Shown here piece by piece: positions 8,636 through 17,184 of a stretch of 64,000 nt of DNA. Positions within the stretch are counted from its first letter, which is position 1; each line of letters starts with the position of its first letter. Source of the stretch: JBGPOS01 sp041488155. Lineage in GTDB: Bacteria > Chloroflexota > Dehalococcoidia > Tepidiformales > Tepidiformaceae. Both the position numbers and the translations under genes were made by a program. The notes below the pieces were generated by a model. It made no database searches and had not been told where the DNA came from. It saw only the letters and a list, made by a program, of their open reading frames with translations. The DNA lies in the NCBI GenBank assembly GCA_041488155.1, contig JBGPOS010000009.1:1-64000 (forward strand). Direction: 5' to 3'.

Positions 8636-10117
8636 CTAGCGGTTCAGCCCGTCGAGGATAACGCGATGGAGGTCAACCGCCTGCACGCAGTCTCCCAGCG
8701 CGCTACGGGTGATCGCCGGGCCTCGGACAAGGAAAAACCCATCGGGCGCGTGCTGGCCTGTGAGGTTGGTGCCGCGGAGGCCGGCGCAGACAGGCGGGGC
8801 CTGGAGGCACATCGGGTCCGTGGCTGCTCGATCGTCCCAGTGGACGACCAGGTCCGGCAGCCTCGACGAGGTGCTACCCGGCCTGAGTACCCGTTTGACG
8901 ACCGGAAGGCCGTCGACGTTGCGAAGTCCGAGCAAGGTTCGTTCTAGCTGCAGGCAGGTCTCTTCGTAACGCCCGGGTTCCACAATGCCAGCCCCTTCCC
9001 GGCCCGCAAGGTTCAGGCGAATCCAACCGTGCTGGTCCGTTGGCAACGGAAACGCGACCGTGCGTGACCAGTCGTAGGCCGGGATGGCATCCGGCGGGCC
9101 TGCCAGCCGGAGCGCGGTCGACGGTGGGACGACCCGGTGGTACAGCGACCGCGGATACCGCGGAGCAAGGCGGCGGGTCAAGTTTATCGCCTGGCGCGGC
9201 CCTACTCGCGACGGGCCACCGGCGGCCGGAGCGGGCGTGGCCAGCCCGAGGGCTGGAAGGAGAGCGTGCAGCATGGTCGGGATCCCCCTTGTGCCGCGCA
9301 TCCCGTGCAGTGAAAAGACAAGAATCGTGGCGTCGTCATCGGCCCTATCGACCAGCAGGCCTACCTGGCGGTCGAGCTCTCGATAGATCTCCAGCAAAGC
9401 TTGCCTCAGTTCACCCGCGCCGGCGTGGAGGGGATGCTCGGGCTCGACCGCATGCCAGAGGACATGTGAAGCCCGGTGCGCTTCAGAGAACACCAGCACC
9501 AGCAAGTCCAACCTGCGGGTCAACAGCAGTTGCGCCGCGACTGCGCCTCGGCGGCGGGCCCCTTCGAGGGCTTGCGCCGCGATCGCGGTCCGTCCCTCGT
9601 CGTCAGCGACGCTCGACCAGGAGTCGAGCGGCCGGACGGCGAAGGGATGCCTCCCGCCGAACCCCTTCACCAGTTTGCGGACTGAGGCCGGAGCGACAAC
9701 CGTCCGCCGCCGGACCCAATCATGAGCGCCCCACTCAAGGATCTCCACGCCGCCCGGTACCCCGATCGATGGCGCGAAGGGGACGTCGAACACACCGACT
9801 GCGAAGCCCGCGCGGGCTGCCTCGCCCCAGAATGGCTTGAGGTGGTTGAGGGTTATTGGAGACGCCCGCATCCGGCTCGGATCCCATCCCCAAAGGGAGC
9901 AAACCCCGTGTAATAGCGGATCTTGCCCGGTGCTGAAGGTGGGCCAGACTGCAGCGCTGCCGATGTCGGCCGGCGAGGCCACACGCCCCCAGGCCCCTTG
10001 CTGAAGCAGGGCGGCCATGTGCGGGAGGTCCCCACCTTCCATCATCTCCTGGACGAGCGCAGGCTCCATGGCATCGAGCCCGATAGCCACCACCTGCCTG
10101 GGTGCGGACTGCGTCAT
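8636..10117 (-). CDS. Alkaline-phosphatase-fold (type I phosphodiesterase-like) protein
   Basis: 493 aa, ATG start. VVAIGLDAMEPALVQEMM gives the first metal-binding Asp, and VWPTFSTGQDPLLHGV is the Thr-nucleophile/PTxxTG-type segment of the nucleotide pyrophosphatase/phosphodiesterase superfamily. The later metal positions are unusual: the expected SDHG reads VFSLHGM and the D-x-x-H segment reads FSEAHRASHVLWH. The protein may act on an uncommon substrate or have altered metal use. No signal peptide is seen. It is head-to-head with the GMC oxidoreductase gene, 91 bases apart. Confidence 0.75.
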   Translation of the reverse strand: MTQSAPRQVVAIGLDAMEPALVQEMMEGGDLPHMAALLQQGAWGRVASPADIGSAAVWPTFSTGQDPLLHGVCSLWGWDPSRMRASPITLNHLKPFWGEAARAGFAVGVFDVPFAPSIGVPGGVEILEWGAHDWVRRRTVVAPASVRKLVKGFGGRHPFAVRPLDSWSSVADDEGRTAIAAQALEGARRRGAVAAQLLLTRRLDLLVLVFSEAHRASHVLWHAVEPEHPLHAGAGELRQALLEIYRELDRQVGLLVDRADDDATILVFSLHGMRGTRGIPTMLHALLPALGLATPAPAAGGPSRVGPRQAINLTRRLAPRYPRSLYHRVVPPSTALRLAGPPDAIPAYDWSRTVAFPLPTDQHGWIRLNLAGREGAGIVEPGRYEETCLQLERTLLGLRNVDGLPVVKRVLRPGSTSSRLPDLVVHWDDRAATDPMCLQAPPVCAGLRGTNLTGQHAPDGFFLVRGPAITRSALGDCVQAVDLHRVILDGLNR

Positions 10118-10208
10118 GGTGGCCCCCAGCCCAGACTCGACAGCTCGCTCGAAGCCGGTTGCTGAGAGGGTAGCCTATTCTCAAGAGGTGTGACCTGATG
10201 GAGGCGAC

Positions 10209-11993
10209 ATGCTACGCGACGGAGGCAAGGCGCCGGAGGGCTCCGAGGTGGCCTGTGACGTCTGTATCGTCGGCGCCGGGCCGGCGGGGCTTACCCTTGC
10301 GAACGAGCTCCTGGCCTCTCGCGTGAGGGTCGTACTCCTCGACAGCGGGGGGCGGGACCGACCGAGAGAAAGCGGGCAACGCGAGGAGATCGAGTTCTCC
10401 AGCCCTCACTTCGTCTCGCCGCAGCAGACCCGGCGACGCCAGCTCGGAGGGATGGCCGCTGGCTGGGACGCGCCTCTGCCCCGCCGAGGCCTGGGGGCCC
10501 GCCTTCTTCCCCTGGACCCGATCGATTTCGAAGCACGGAGCTGGGTGCCTCGCAGCGGGTGGCCATTTAAGTTCGATGAGCTCGCTCCGTTCTACGAGCG
10601 AGCGCGCATGCTCTGTGGCCTCGGACCTCTAGCCCCGCCCGACGACCTGGCCAGCGACGCCTTCGACGAACTGCCATTCGTGGGTCGCACCATCCTCACC
10701 GGGCTCGACCAGTTCGCGCCCCGGGAACTGGTCACACGGACGCTCGTGGACCGGGTCATTCGCAGCAGCGCCGTCACCGTCTTTGAAAACGCTACGGTTA
10801 CGCGGCTCCGGACGTCCGACGGCGTGACGGTGACGACCGCGAGCGTCCGAAGCCCGCGGGGGACATCCTTCTCGGTTCGCGCGCCGGTTTTTGTCCTGGC
10901 TGGCGGCGCGATCGAGAACGCAAGGTTGCTGCTGCTGTCCAACGAGGTGCGACCGGCAGGTCTCGGCAACGAGCACGACAACGTTGGGCGGTACTATATG
11001 GATCACCCCTACGTCATCGCAGGATTCTTCACGCCCGGGGACCCGCAGTTGTTCAACCGCGTCGGGCTGTACGACGTGGGCCGCCGCCACGGCGCCCTCC
11101 TCGCTGGGAGACTCCGAGTTTCCGAAGCCACGATGCGCCGGGATCGGCTCCTGAACAGCGGTATGAGCCTCCAACCCCGGCCCAACGAGTCGTTCGCGGC
11201 AGCGACCCGGTCATTTGGTGTACTCCGGCGTGCGGCCATGCTCAGGGAGCCAGCGGTTGCCATCCCGGCTAATGTCGCGGCCGTTGTCCGGGCCACGCCC
11301 AGTCTGGTCTCGACTGCCGTTGGCCTGGCGTGGCACCAGCGACGGCTGCGGCCCGCTCTTCGTTACGGAGGCTGGTCGCAGCTTCGCGACAACCACCGCC
11401 GCTTCGGCTACTTCGCAGTTATCTTGCAGCCGGAACAGGTGCCCGACCCGGAGAACCGAGTGACGCTCGGCGAAAGACGTGACGCGCTGGGTCAGCCCGT
11501 GCCGCGGCTCCGTTGGCGCTGGTCGGAACTCGACCTCGCGAGCATTTCAGGCGTGCGCGATCTGCTCGGCCTGGAGATACAACGCGCGGGGTTGGGGGAG
11601 TTGGAACGAGGCGGACCGAAACTCGCCCTCGAACTTGAGAGAGCGGGTCTGGCGCCGGCCATGCCCGAGCTCGATGGGGAGGGACTCCCGGCGCTCCTGA
11701 TGCCTGAGGGGGCTCATCACCACCTCGGGACCACGCGGATGCACCGCGACCCGGCCCAAGGCGTGGTTGACGAGAACTGCCGCGTGCACGGAGTTGCGAA
11801 CGTGTTCGTCGCCGGAGGGTCGGTGTTTCCCACGAGTGGCTTCGCCAATCCAACCCTGACGATAGTCGCGCTCGCGATTCGGCTCGCGGACCACATCGCA
11901 GCATTGGCGGCCGCAGTTAATGGCACCGTTGGGTTCGTCCCTGGGACGGCGGCGCCCAATTTCACCTCAACTCCCCCGGACCGAGAGAGATGA
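10209..11993 (+). CDS. GMC-family FAD oxidoreductase
   Basis: 594 aa, ATG start with GGAGG four bases upstream. CDVCIVGAGPAGLTLANELL (residues 17-36) is the FAD-binding Rossmann motif. The C-terminus has the GMC pattern AHHHLGTTRM, then GVVDENCRVHGVANVFVAGG and SGFANPTLTIVALA, which supply the active-site His and Asn. The enzyme would oxidise an alcohol or sugar hydroxyl. Its last four bases (ATGA) overlap the start of the following GT2 gene, so the two are translationally coupled, suggesting a role in glycan modification. Confidence 0.88.
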   Translation: MLRDGGKAPEGSEVACDVCIVGAGPAGLTLANELLASRVRVVLLDSGGRDRPRESGQREEIEFSSPHFVSPQQTRRRQLGGMAAGWDAPLPRRGLGARLLPLDPIDFEARSWVPRSGWPFKFDELAPFYERARMLCGLGPLAPPDDLASDAFDELPFVGRTILTGLDQFAPRELVTRTLVDRVIRSSAVTVFENATVTRLRTSDGVTVTTASVRSPRGTSFSVRAPVFVLAGGAIENARLLLLSNEVRPAGLGNEHDNVGRYYMDHPYVIAGFFTPGDPQLFNRVGLYDVGRRHGALLAGRLRVSEATMRRDRLLNSGMSLQPRPNESFAAATRSFGVLRRAAMLREPAVAIPANVAAVVRATPSLVSTAVGLAWHQRRLRPALRYGGWSQLRDNHRRFGYFAVILQPEQVPDPENRVTLGERRDALGQPVPRLRWRWSELDLASISGVRDLLGLEIQRAGLGELERGGPKLALELERAGLAPAMPELDGEGLPALLMPEGAHHHLGTTRMHRDPAQGVVDENCRVHGVANVFVAGGSVFPTSGFANPTLTIVALAIRLADHIAALAAAVNGTVGFVPGTAAPNFTSTPPDRER

Positions 11994-12955
11994 GCGCTCC
12001 GCCGCCACCCCTTGCCGCGGAAGCCGCCCGGCCGGCGCGAATAAGCGTCCTGATCGCGACTCGCGACCGCCCTGAAAGCTTCGCCCGATGCCTTCCGACC
12101 GTGCTCGCCAACGATTACCCGAATTTTGAAGTTGTGGTGGTCGATCAGAGCACTTCGGCAGACAGCGAGCGGGTAGTCGCGAGCATCGGAGACGGCCGGC
12201 TCCGCTACCTGCGGCAACAGGCGGCCGGGCTCTCCCTGGCGCGAAACGCCGCGATGCGGGAGGCAAGTGGCGCCATCTTCGCGTTCACAGACGATGACTG
12301 CACCGTCGCAGAACAGTGGCTGCGCCGGATCGCCGCGGTCTTCGCCGCGGACGAAGGGGCGGGCCTCATCTTCGGGGCCTTCCGGGCAATTCCGCACGAC
12401 TCTGAACGCTACTACGTGCCCAGCTTCTCGCCGGCTCGCTATCGCCGCCTGAGCGGGCGCGCGGCATCCCGCTTCAACCGAAACGAGGCGGGCGGGAACA
12501 TGGCGGTGCGCCGGTCCGTTGTGGACGTGGCCGGTGAGTTCGACCTCTGCCTCGGGCCTGGGGCGATATTCCCCGGCGGCGACGACAGTGACCTGAACGA
12601 CCGGGTACTCCGCGCCGGGTTCGCTGTTATCCACGACCCGGACAACGTCGTGGTGCACTGGGGCGCCAGAGCCTACGACGACGGATCGGCGCGGCAGCTC
12701 CTGCTCGATGGCTCGCTCGCGGCCGGGGCTATCCTCGCAAAGGAGCTGCGCTGCGGCGATCCGGTCGCGCCGTACCGCCTCGCGAGGACAGTCGTGACTC
12801 AAGGTTCGGCGGTCACATTTAATGTCTTGACCCGCCACCATCCAACGGGCGGCGGCCGGTTAAGGAGCACGCTCGCCGGGTTTTGGCGAGGCATGCGCCA
12901 TCCATTGGACCGCGATCGGCGGCTGTTTGTGCCCCGAACCGGTCGCATACGATAG
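11990..12955 (+). CDS. Family 2 glycosyltransferase
   Basis: 321 aa, ATG overlapping the stop of the GMC gene. ISVLIATRDRPESFARCL and EVVVVDQSTSADS are the nucleotide-binding strands, IFAFTDDDCTV is the DxD site and GGDDSDLNDRVLRAG is the downstream acidic motif. The C-terminal 70 residues are basic and hydrophobic and may contact membrane. Coupled to the oxidoreductase and divergent from the other GT2 pair, it probably takes part in the same surface glycan pathway. The product is not predictable. Confidence 0.88.
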   Translation: MSAPPPPLAAEAARPARISVLIATRDRPESFARCLPTVLANDYPNFEVVVVDQSTSADSERVVASIGDGRLRYLRQQAAGLSLARNAAMREASGAIFAFTDDDCTVAEQWLRRIAAVFAADEGAGLIFGAFRAIPHDSERYYVPSFSPARYRRLSGRAASRFNRNEAGGNMAVRRSVVDVAGEFDLCLGPGAIFPGGDDSDLNDRVLRAGFAVIHDPDNVVVHWGARAYDDGSARQLLLDGSLAAGAILAKELRCGDPVAPYRLARTVVTQGSAVTFNVLTRHHPTGGGRLRSTLAGFWRGMRHPLDRDRRLFVPRTGRIR

Positions 12956-12979
12956 TCGCGGTGCGAGAGGGGAATATGC

Positions 12980-13363
12980 ATGGCTGAAAACAATCGGCTC
13001 ATCCTGGTGGTCGTTGAAGTAGCGGACCTGGAGCGGTCGGCGAAGCTCTACCGCGAGGGGTTCGGATTGGAACTCAAGGTCGAGAACCACGGCGGCGACG
13101 ACCGGTGGACGAGTGGGAAGCATGCGTCGTTGTCGTGGCGCGAAGCCTCGTTTCTCCACTTCGCGCTCTACCAGGCGAAAGACGGGTCACGCACCTCGGG
13201 CGCCCAGTTGGGATTCCAAGTGGACGACATCCAAGGGGCCCATGAGCGAGCGGTGGCAGCAGGAGCTGTGGTCATCCACCCGCCCAGGCCAGAGCCGTGG
13301 GGCTCAACCTCGAGGTATTACGACTTCGACGGGAATATTCTGAGCTTGACGCAGGGTTCATAG
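12980..13363 (+). CDS. Glyoxalase/VOC superfamily protein
   Basis: 127 aa, ATG start with AGGGG seven bases upstream. Two beta-alpha-beta-beta-beta modules are visible: LILVVVEVADLERSAKLYRE and AQLGFQVDDIQGAHERAVAA, and the C-terminus SRYYDFDGNILSLTQ matches the FxDPDGNxxEL-like ending with the metal-site Glu replaced by Ser. LHFALYQAKDGS forms the middle strand. Such proteins are dioxygenases, isomerases or resistance proteins; the modified last motif makes catalysis uncertain. It is 45 bases upstream of the nucleotidyltransferase gene. Confidence 0.8.
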   Translation: MAENNRLILVVVEVADLERSAKLYREGFGLELKVENHGGDDRWTSGKHASLSWREASFLHFALYQAKDGSRTSGAQLGFQVDDIQGAHERAVAAGAVVIHPPRPEPWGSTSRYYDFDGNILSLTQGS

Positions 13364-13407
13364 TTCCGTCTACACACTTCCATCGCCCGCGCCGGGCAGG
13401 ACGCGCA

Positions 13408-14184
13408 GTGAAACCCACTCCGTACGAAGACGTCAACGAGATACTGGCGGCCCTGATGGCGGGCGTGAAAGCCGTTGCCGGTCAGAAGCTGGTGGGAATG
13501 TATCTTTATGGATCTGCAGCGACTGAAGGGTACGACCCGTCGTGCAGCGATGTAGACGTACTCACGGCCGTTGCCACCGACATCGATGAGGCGGAGTTCG
13601 AAGACCTTCGGACGATGCACGATGCGCTCGCCAGGACACGTCATAAGTGGGACGACCGGATCGAAGTGCAGTACTTGCCGCTGGTGACGCTCAGGACGTT
13701 CAAGACGCAGTCGCGCACTGTCCCGGTGATCAGCCCCGGAGAGCCGTTTCATTGGAGGGAAGTCGACAGGGAATGGACGATGAACTGGTACGACGTCCAG
13801 GAAAACGGCGTGACGCTTCTTGGCCCGGATCCGCGGACGCTCATCGACCGTATCTCTCAAGCCGAATTCGTCGAATCCGTCCGCGCGCATGCGGCACAGT
13901 GGCGAGAGCACATCCAGGTCGTCTCGCGTAACCGGGGCTCCCAGGCGTACGCCGTCCTGACCATGTGCCGCGCAACGTTTACCTGCGAAACAGGCCAACA
14001 GGTCTCGAAGGAGCGAGCTGCCCACTGGGCGAAGGGAGCCTTACCGGAGTGGGCGCCGGTCATCCAGCGCGCGCTTGAAAGAAGGCTCGATGCACCACGC
14101 CGCGGAGAGCCCGAGGACGAGACCACGTTGTCGGAGACCTCGGCTTTCGTCGACTTCGTAATCGACCGGACCCGAAGCCGCTAG
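13408..14184 (+). CDS. AadA-like aminoglycoside nucleotidyltransferase family protein
   Basis: 258 aa from GTG at 13408 (AGGA upstream); a longer frame begins inside the VOC gene but lacks a ribosome site. VGMYLYGSAATEGYDPSCSD carries the GS-x-D-x-D core of the nucleotidyltransferase fold, followed by VDVL. The helical C-terminal half (RNRGSQAYAVLTMCRATFTC and KERAAHWAKGALPEW) is the DUF4111-like domain of AadA proteins. Length equals that of AadA. It may adenylylate aminoglycosides, but a housekeeping substrate is equally possible for a chromosomal soil copy. Confidence 0.8.
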   Translation: MKPTPYEDVNEILAALMAGVKAVAGQKLVGMYLYGSAATEGYDPSCSDVDVLTAVATDIDEAEFEDLRTMHDALARTRHKWDDRIEVQYLPLVTLRTFKTQSRTVPVISPGEPFHWREVDREWTMNWYDVQENGVTLLGPDPRTLIDRISQAEFVESVRAHAAQWREHIQVVSRNRGSQAYAVLTMCRATFTCETGQQVSKERAAHWAKGALPEWAPVIQRALERRLDAPRRGEPEDETTLSETSAFVDFVIDRTRSR

Positions 14185-14254
14185 AGGCAGCGAGGGCTCA
14201 TGACGACGCGTCCCATCGCCGGTGTGTGCGGCCGTTCGCGACCCGGCGTGGCGG

Positions 14255-14283
14255 TTGACGGCCTACGCGGGCGTAGCGATCAT
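14255..14283 (+). promoter_or_regulatory. Candidate leaderless promoter
   Basis: TTGACG (14255-14260) and GATCAT (14278-14283) are 17 bases apart, and the ATG at 14290 begins seven bases after the -10 box, where the RNA should start. No Shine-Dalgarno precedes that ATG. Confidence 0.5.
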
Positions 14284-14289
14284 TCGGCT

Positions 14290-15183
14290 ATGCCAAGCAC
14301 ACGCGCGAACGGGATCACTATCGAGTACGACACATTTGGGGCGAAGTCCGCTTCGCCGCTGCTCCTCGTTATGGGCCTCGGGGCCCAGATGATCGCCTGG
14401 GACGAACGGCTCTGCAGCCTGCTCGCTGACCGCGGCCACTACGTCGTCCGCTACGACAACCGCGACACCGGCCTGTCCTCGAAGATCGAGGGCGTCGACT
14501 CGATGGGCGTGGCCGAAGCGATGGCGGCTGCGGCCGAACAGAAGCCACTCCGGTCGGCCTACCTGCTAAAGGACATGGCGGCGGACGGAATGGGTTTGCT
14601 GGACGCGATCGGTGTCGACCGGGCGCACATCGTGGGGGCCTCAATGGGCGGGATGATCGTCCAGGAGATGGTGATCAACTTCCCGCGGCGCATTCTTACG
14701 ATGACTTCAATTATGTCGACGACTGGCGGGCCTGGCCTCCCACAGGCGAAGCCAGAGGCGATGGCGGCGCTCACTCGCCCGGCGGCGACCACACGAGAGG
14801 AAGCGATCGAAGGGGCCGTGGCCAGCACGAAGGTGGTCGGCAGTCCGGGTTATCCGGCTGACGAGGCGAAAGTGCGCGACCGCGCCGCGAGGGCGTACGA
14901 CCGCCAGTTTTACCCCGCGGGTTTCGCGCGGCAGCTCGTCGCCGTCCTGGCTTCAGGCAGCCGACGTGAGGGGCTTTCATCGGTGAAGACGCCGACGCTG
15001 GTCATCCACGGGGCGGCCGACCCGCTGGTGCCAGTCGAAGGCGGCAAAGACACGGCGGCGTCCATCGCCGGGTCGGAGCTGCTCCTTTTCGAAGGGATGG
15101 GGCACGACCTCCCGGAGGCGCTCTGGCCCGAGTTCGTGGGTGCTATCAGCCGACACACCTCGCGAGTCGCCGCTCCGAAGTGA
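14290..15183 (+). CDS. Alpha/beta hydrolase
   Basis: 297 aa from ATG at 14290, preferred over an upstream in-frame ATG because conserved fold sequence begins here (ANGITIEYDTFG) and a promoter is placed for leaderless initiation. LLLVMGLGAQMIAWDERL is the oxyanion region, HIVGASMGGMIVQEM the nucleophile elbow with Ser in GASMGG, PTLVIHGAADPLVP the Asp strand and EGMGHDLP the catalytic His. This matches the aclacinomycin-methylesterase/haloperoxidase-like hydrolases. Substrate unknown. It is convergent with the P450 gene. Confidence 0.85.
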   Translation: MPSTRANGITIEYDTFGAKSASPLLLVMGLGAQMIAWDERLCSLLADRGHYVVRYDNRDTGLSSKIEGVDSMGVAEAMAAAAEQKPLRSAYLLKDMAADGMGLLDAIGVDRAHIVGASMGGMIVQEMVINFPRRILTMTSIMSTTGGPGLPQAKPEAMAALTRPAATTREEAIEGAVASTKVVGSPGYPADEAKVRDRAARAYDRQFYPAGFARQLVAVLASGSRREGLSSVKTPTLVIHGAADPLVPVEGGKDTAASIAGSELLLFEGMGHDLPEALWPEFVGAISRHTSRVAAPK

Positions 15184-15469
15184 CAGTGGGCTGACAACCG
15201 GGCGTCGACCGAGGAACGGTAAGACCTACCGATCGGCCCCGTTCGGCCGTTTGGAGCGGCCGGCCCCGAGCCTACGGTGTCGATAACGGGCAGGGGCAAA
15301 ACGTCACCACCTTCGTGGCGAGGGCGCCGTCCGGCCGGGAGGCTGGAGCCGGCACCATAGGGCTCGACCCTTGGCCCCGCCCGTTCTCGGTGCTTCCGGA
15401 CCAGTCCGACCTTGCCCGTGTCGACGCCCAAGTAATCTTTGACTCGAACGGGCCCTGACTCCAGGGCCC

Positions 15470-16663
15470 TCAGGTAACAAGGGCGAGCCGCTTTGGGCCA
15501 CGAAGCAGGAACGTGCCTCCGCGTTCGAATCCGGACGGCGCGAGACGAAGCTCCGGCAGTCGTTCGGCCAGCTTGCGGAGAGCGACGTCGATCTCCAGGC
15601 GGGCCAGCGGCGCCCCGAGGCAGAAGTGGATCCCCATTCCGAAGCTCAGGTGCCGATTCGGCGAACGCTGGATATTGAGGCGGTCGGGCTCTTCGAACTG
15701 CGCGGGATCCCGGTTCGTCGCGCCTACAACGACGAAGACGGTGTCGCCAGCCGCGATGTGGCGGGAGCCCAGGGTCGACGGGGCTGTCGCGAACCGGGTG
15801 CCGATGTGCGTGGGACTGTCGTAGCGCAGGCACTCTTCGATCGCGCCAGGGCCAAGCGACGGGTCGGCCGCCAGCTCCGACCACGCCTCCGGATAGTCGA
15901 CGAAGGCACGTATGGCGTTGCCGAGCGCGTAGGCGGTAGCTCCGTTCCCGGCAAGCGAGATGTTGACGATCATCATCACCACCTCGTCGATCGTGATCTG
16001 CTCACCGGCCGCCCGCGCCTCTAGCAAGGTGCCAATGACGCTCTCGCCCCCTGCGGCACCCGAGAAATCATCCAGGTAAGCGCCCATTTCCTCTCGCGCG
16101 CGGCGTGCGGCTTCGTAGAGGCCGCCCTGCGGTCCGCCCTCCGCGCGGGCTCGCATGATCGCTGCGCACCATCCACGCACTCGCGATGCGTCGCCGGGCG
16201 CTACGCCCAGAAACGTCAGCACCGAGAAGACCGGGAGCGGCTCGGCGAGGGCCGACATCAACTCCAGAGGCTGACCCGAGGGCGCCGCCTCGAGCAACTC
16301 GTCGACCGTCGCTTCGATCTGGGGCCGCGCCTGGGCGACGGCGCGAGGCGTAAACGCCCGGTTCACTATCGCGCGAAGGCGGGTGTGGTCGGGCGGGTCG
16401 GAGCTTCCCAGGATCGGGACGCCACCGAGCGGGGCGGCGGCCCGTTGCTTCCGGACAGCCTCGCCCATCCCTCCTCGGCCGTGGGCTGGGTCCGAGGAGA
16501 AGCAGTCGTCGTCCTGGAGGGCGCGCAACCCCTCGGCGTAGCAAGTGATGACCCAGCCGTTCAGGTCACGACTGCGGTGGACTGGCTCTTCGGCACGAAG
16601 CCGGGCCAGGAAGGGGTATGGATCTTCGATGTAGGCGGGGCGGAACGGCTGGTAGAACGCCAC
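15470..16663 (-). CDS. Cytochrome P450
   Basis: 397 aa from GTG at 16663, a normal length for soluble bacterial P450s; the frame stays open upstream but would run antisense through the LuxR gene. SFGMGIHFCLGAPLARLE holds the heme-ligand Cys, and EECLRYDSP supplies the ExxR motif. The I-helix reads SLAGNGATAYALG, without the usual acid-alcohol pair. DPPDHTRLRAIVNRAFTPRA is the typical C-helix. It would hydroxylate a small molecule with external ferredoxin partners, none of which is adjacent. A promoter for leaderless initiation lies just upstream. Confidence 0.9.
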   Translation of the reverse strand: MAFYQPFRPAYIEDPYPFLARLRAEEPVHRSRDLNGWVITCYAEGLRALQDDDCFSSDPAHGRGGMGEAVRKQRAAAPLGGVPILGSSDPPDHTRLRAIVNRAFTPRAVAQARPQIEATVDELLEAAPSGQPLELMSALAEPLPVFSVLTFLGVAPGDASRVRGWCAAIMRARAEGGPQGGLYEAARRAREEMGAYLDDFSGAAGGESVIGTLLEARAAGEQITIDEVVMMIVNISLAGNGATAYALGNAIRAFVDYPEAWSELAADPSLGPGAIEECLRYDSPTHIGTRFATAPSTLGSRHIAAGDTVFVVVGATNRDPAQFEEPDRLNIQRSPNRHLSFGMGIHFCLGAPLARLEIDVALRKLAERLPELRLAPSGFERGGTFLLRGPKRLALVT

Positions 16664-16668
16664 GAAGG

Positions 16669-16697
16669 ACAGTATGGGTCGACCAGCGGACTGACAC
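16669..16697 (-). promoter_or_regulatory. Candidate leaderless promoter for P450
   Basis: On the minus strand GTGTCA (16697-16692) and TACTGT (16674-16669) are 17 bases apart. The GTG start at 16663 is six bases after the -10 box and has no ribosome site. Confidence 0.4.
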
Positions 16698-16820
16698 GAG
16701 CGGGGGCAACGTGCGCTGGTTTGCGGATGGAATTGTGCGACGTCTACCGCGAACGGGCCGGGGCGAACAGCTGGAGCGCCACCTAGACGAATTGACAGCA
16801 CACGACTGGCCGATCGGTCG

Positions 16821-16849
16821 GTGACTCTCGCCGCCGGCGTCTCTATACA
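16821..16849 (+). promoter_or_regulatory. Candidate leaderless promoter for LuxR-type gene
   Basis: GTGACT (16821-16826) and TATACA (16844-16849) are 17 bases apart, and the GTG start at 16856 is exactly at the expected RNA start. No Shine-Dalgarno is present. Confidence 0.55.
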
Positions 16850-16855
16850 TAGGGT

Positions 16856-17089
16856 GTGGTGCAAACCTTCGCGACGATAGTCCCCCGGATCACGGCCCGT
16901 GAGCACGAGGTGCTCGGACTGTTGGCCAGCGGGCGCAAGAACAGCGAAATCGCGACCGCGTTGGGAATCACTCGGGGCACGGTGGACCAGCACGTGCACA
17001 GCATTCTGGTGAAGCTGGGGGCCGCGACTCGCCACGATGCGGCGGCCCGCTATGCGCAGGGTGGCGTCAGGCCAACCCCTTCGAGCTAG
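16856..17089 (+). CDS. Stand-alone LuxR-type HTH regulator
   Basis: 77 aa, GTG start, almost the whole protein being one LuxR/GerE helix-turn-helix. ITAREHEVLGLLASGRKNSE and IATALGITRGTVDQHVHSIL show the canonical pattern with the recognition helix after LGIT. There is no receiver, ATPase or sensor domain, so it resembles GerE-type minimal regulators. It is divergent from the P450, 192 bases between starts, and may control it. It is convergent with the next gene across a perfect hairpin. Confidence 0.85.
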   Translation: MVQTFATIVPRITAREHEVLGLLASGRKNSEIATALGITRGTVDQHVHSILVKLGAATRHDAAARYAQGGVRPTPSS

Positions 17090-17124
17090 CCAGGGCAACC
17101 CTCCGCACGGTTGCGTTTGCGGGA

Positions 17125-17161
17125 GCCGGCTTCAGCGAACGACGAATTCGCTGAAGCCGGC
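17125..17161. terminator. Bidirectional hairpin terminator
   Basis: Perfect 15-bp inverted repeat, 17125-17139 against 17147-17161, with a 7-base loop. It sits between the convergent LuxR-type gene (stop 17089) and the hypothetical gene whose stop is at 17185. There is no U-tract, so termination may be Rho-assisted. Confidence 0.7.
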
Positions 17162-17184
17162 CCGCCGCCCCTGGAGAGGCAGGC

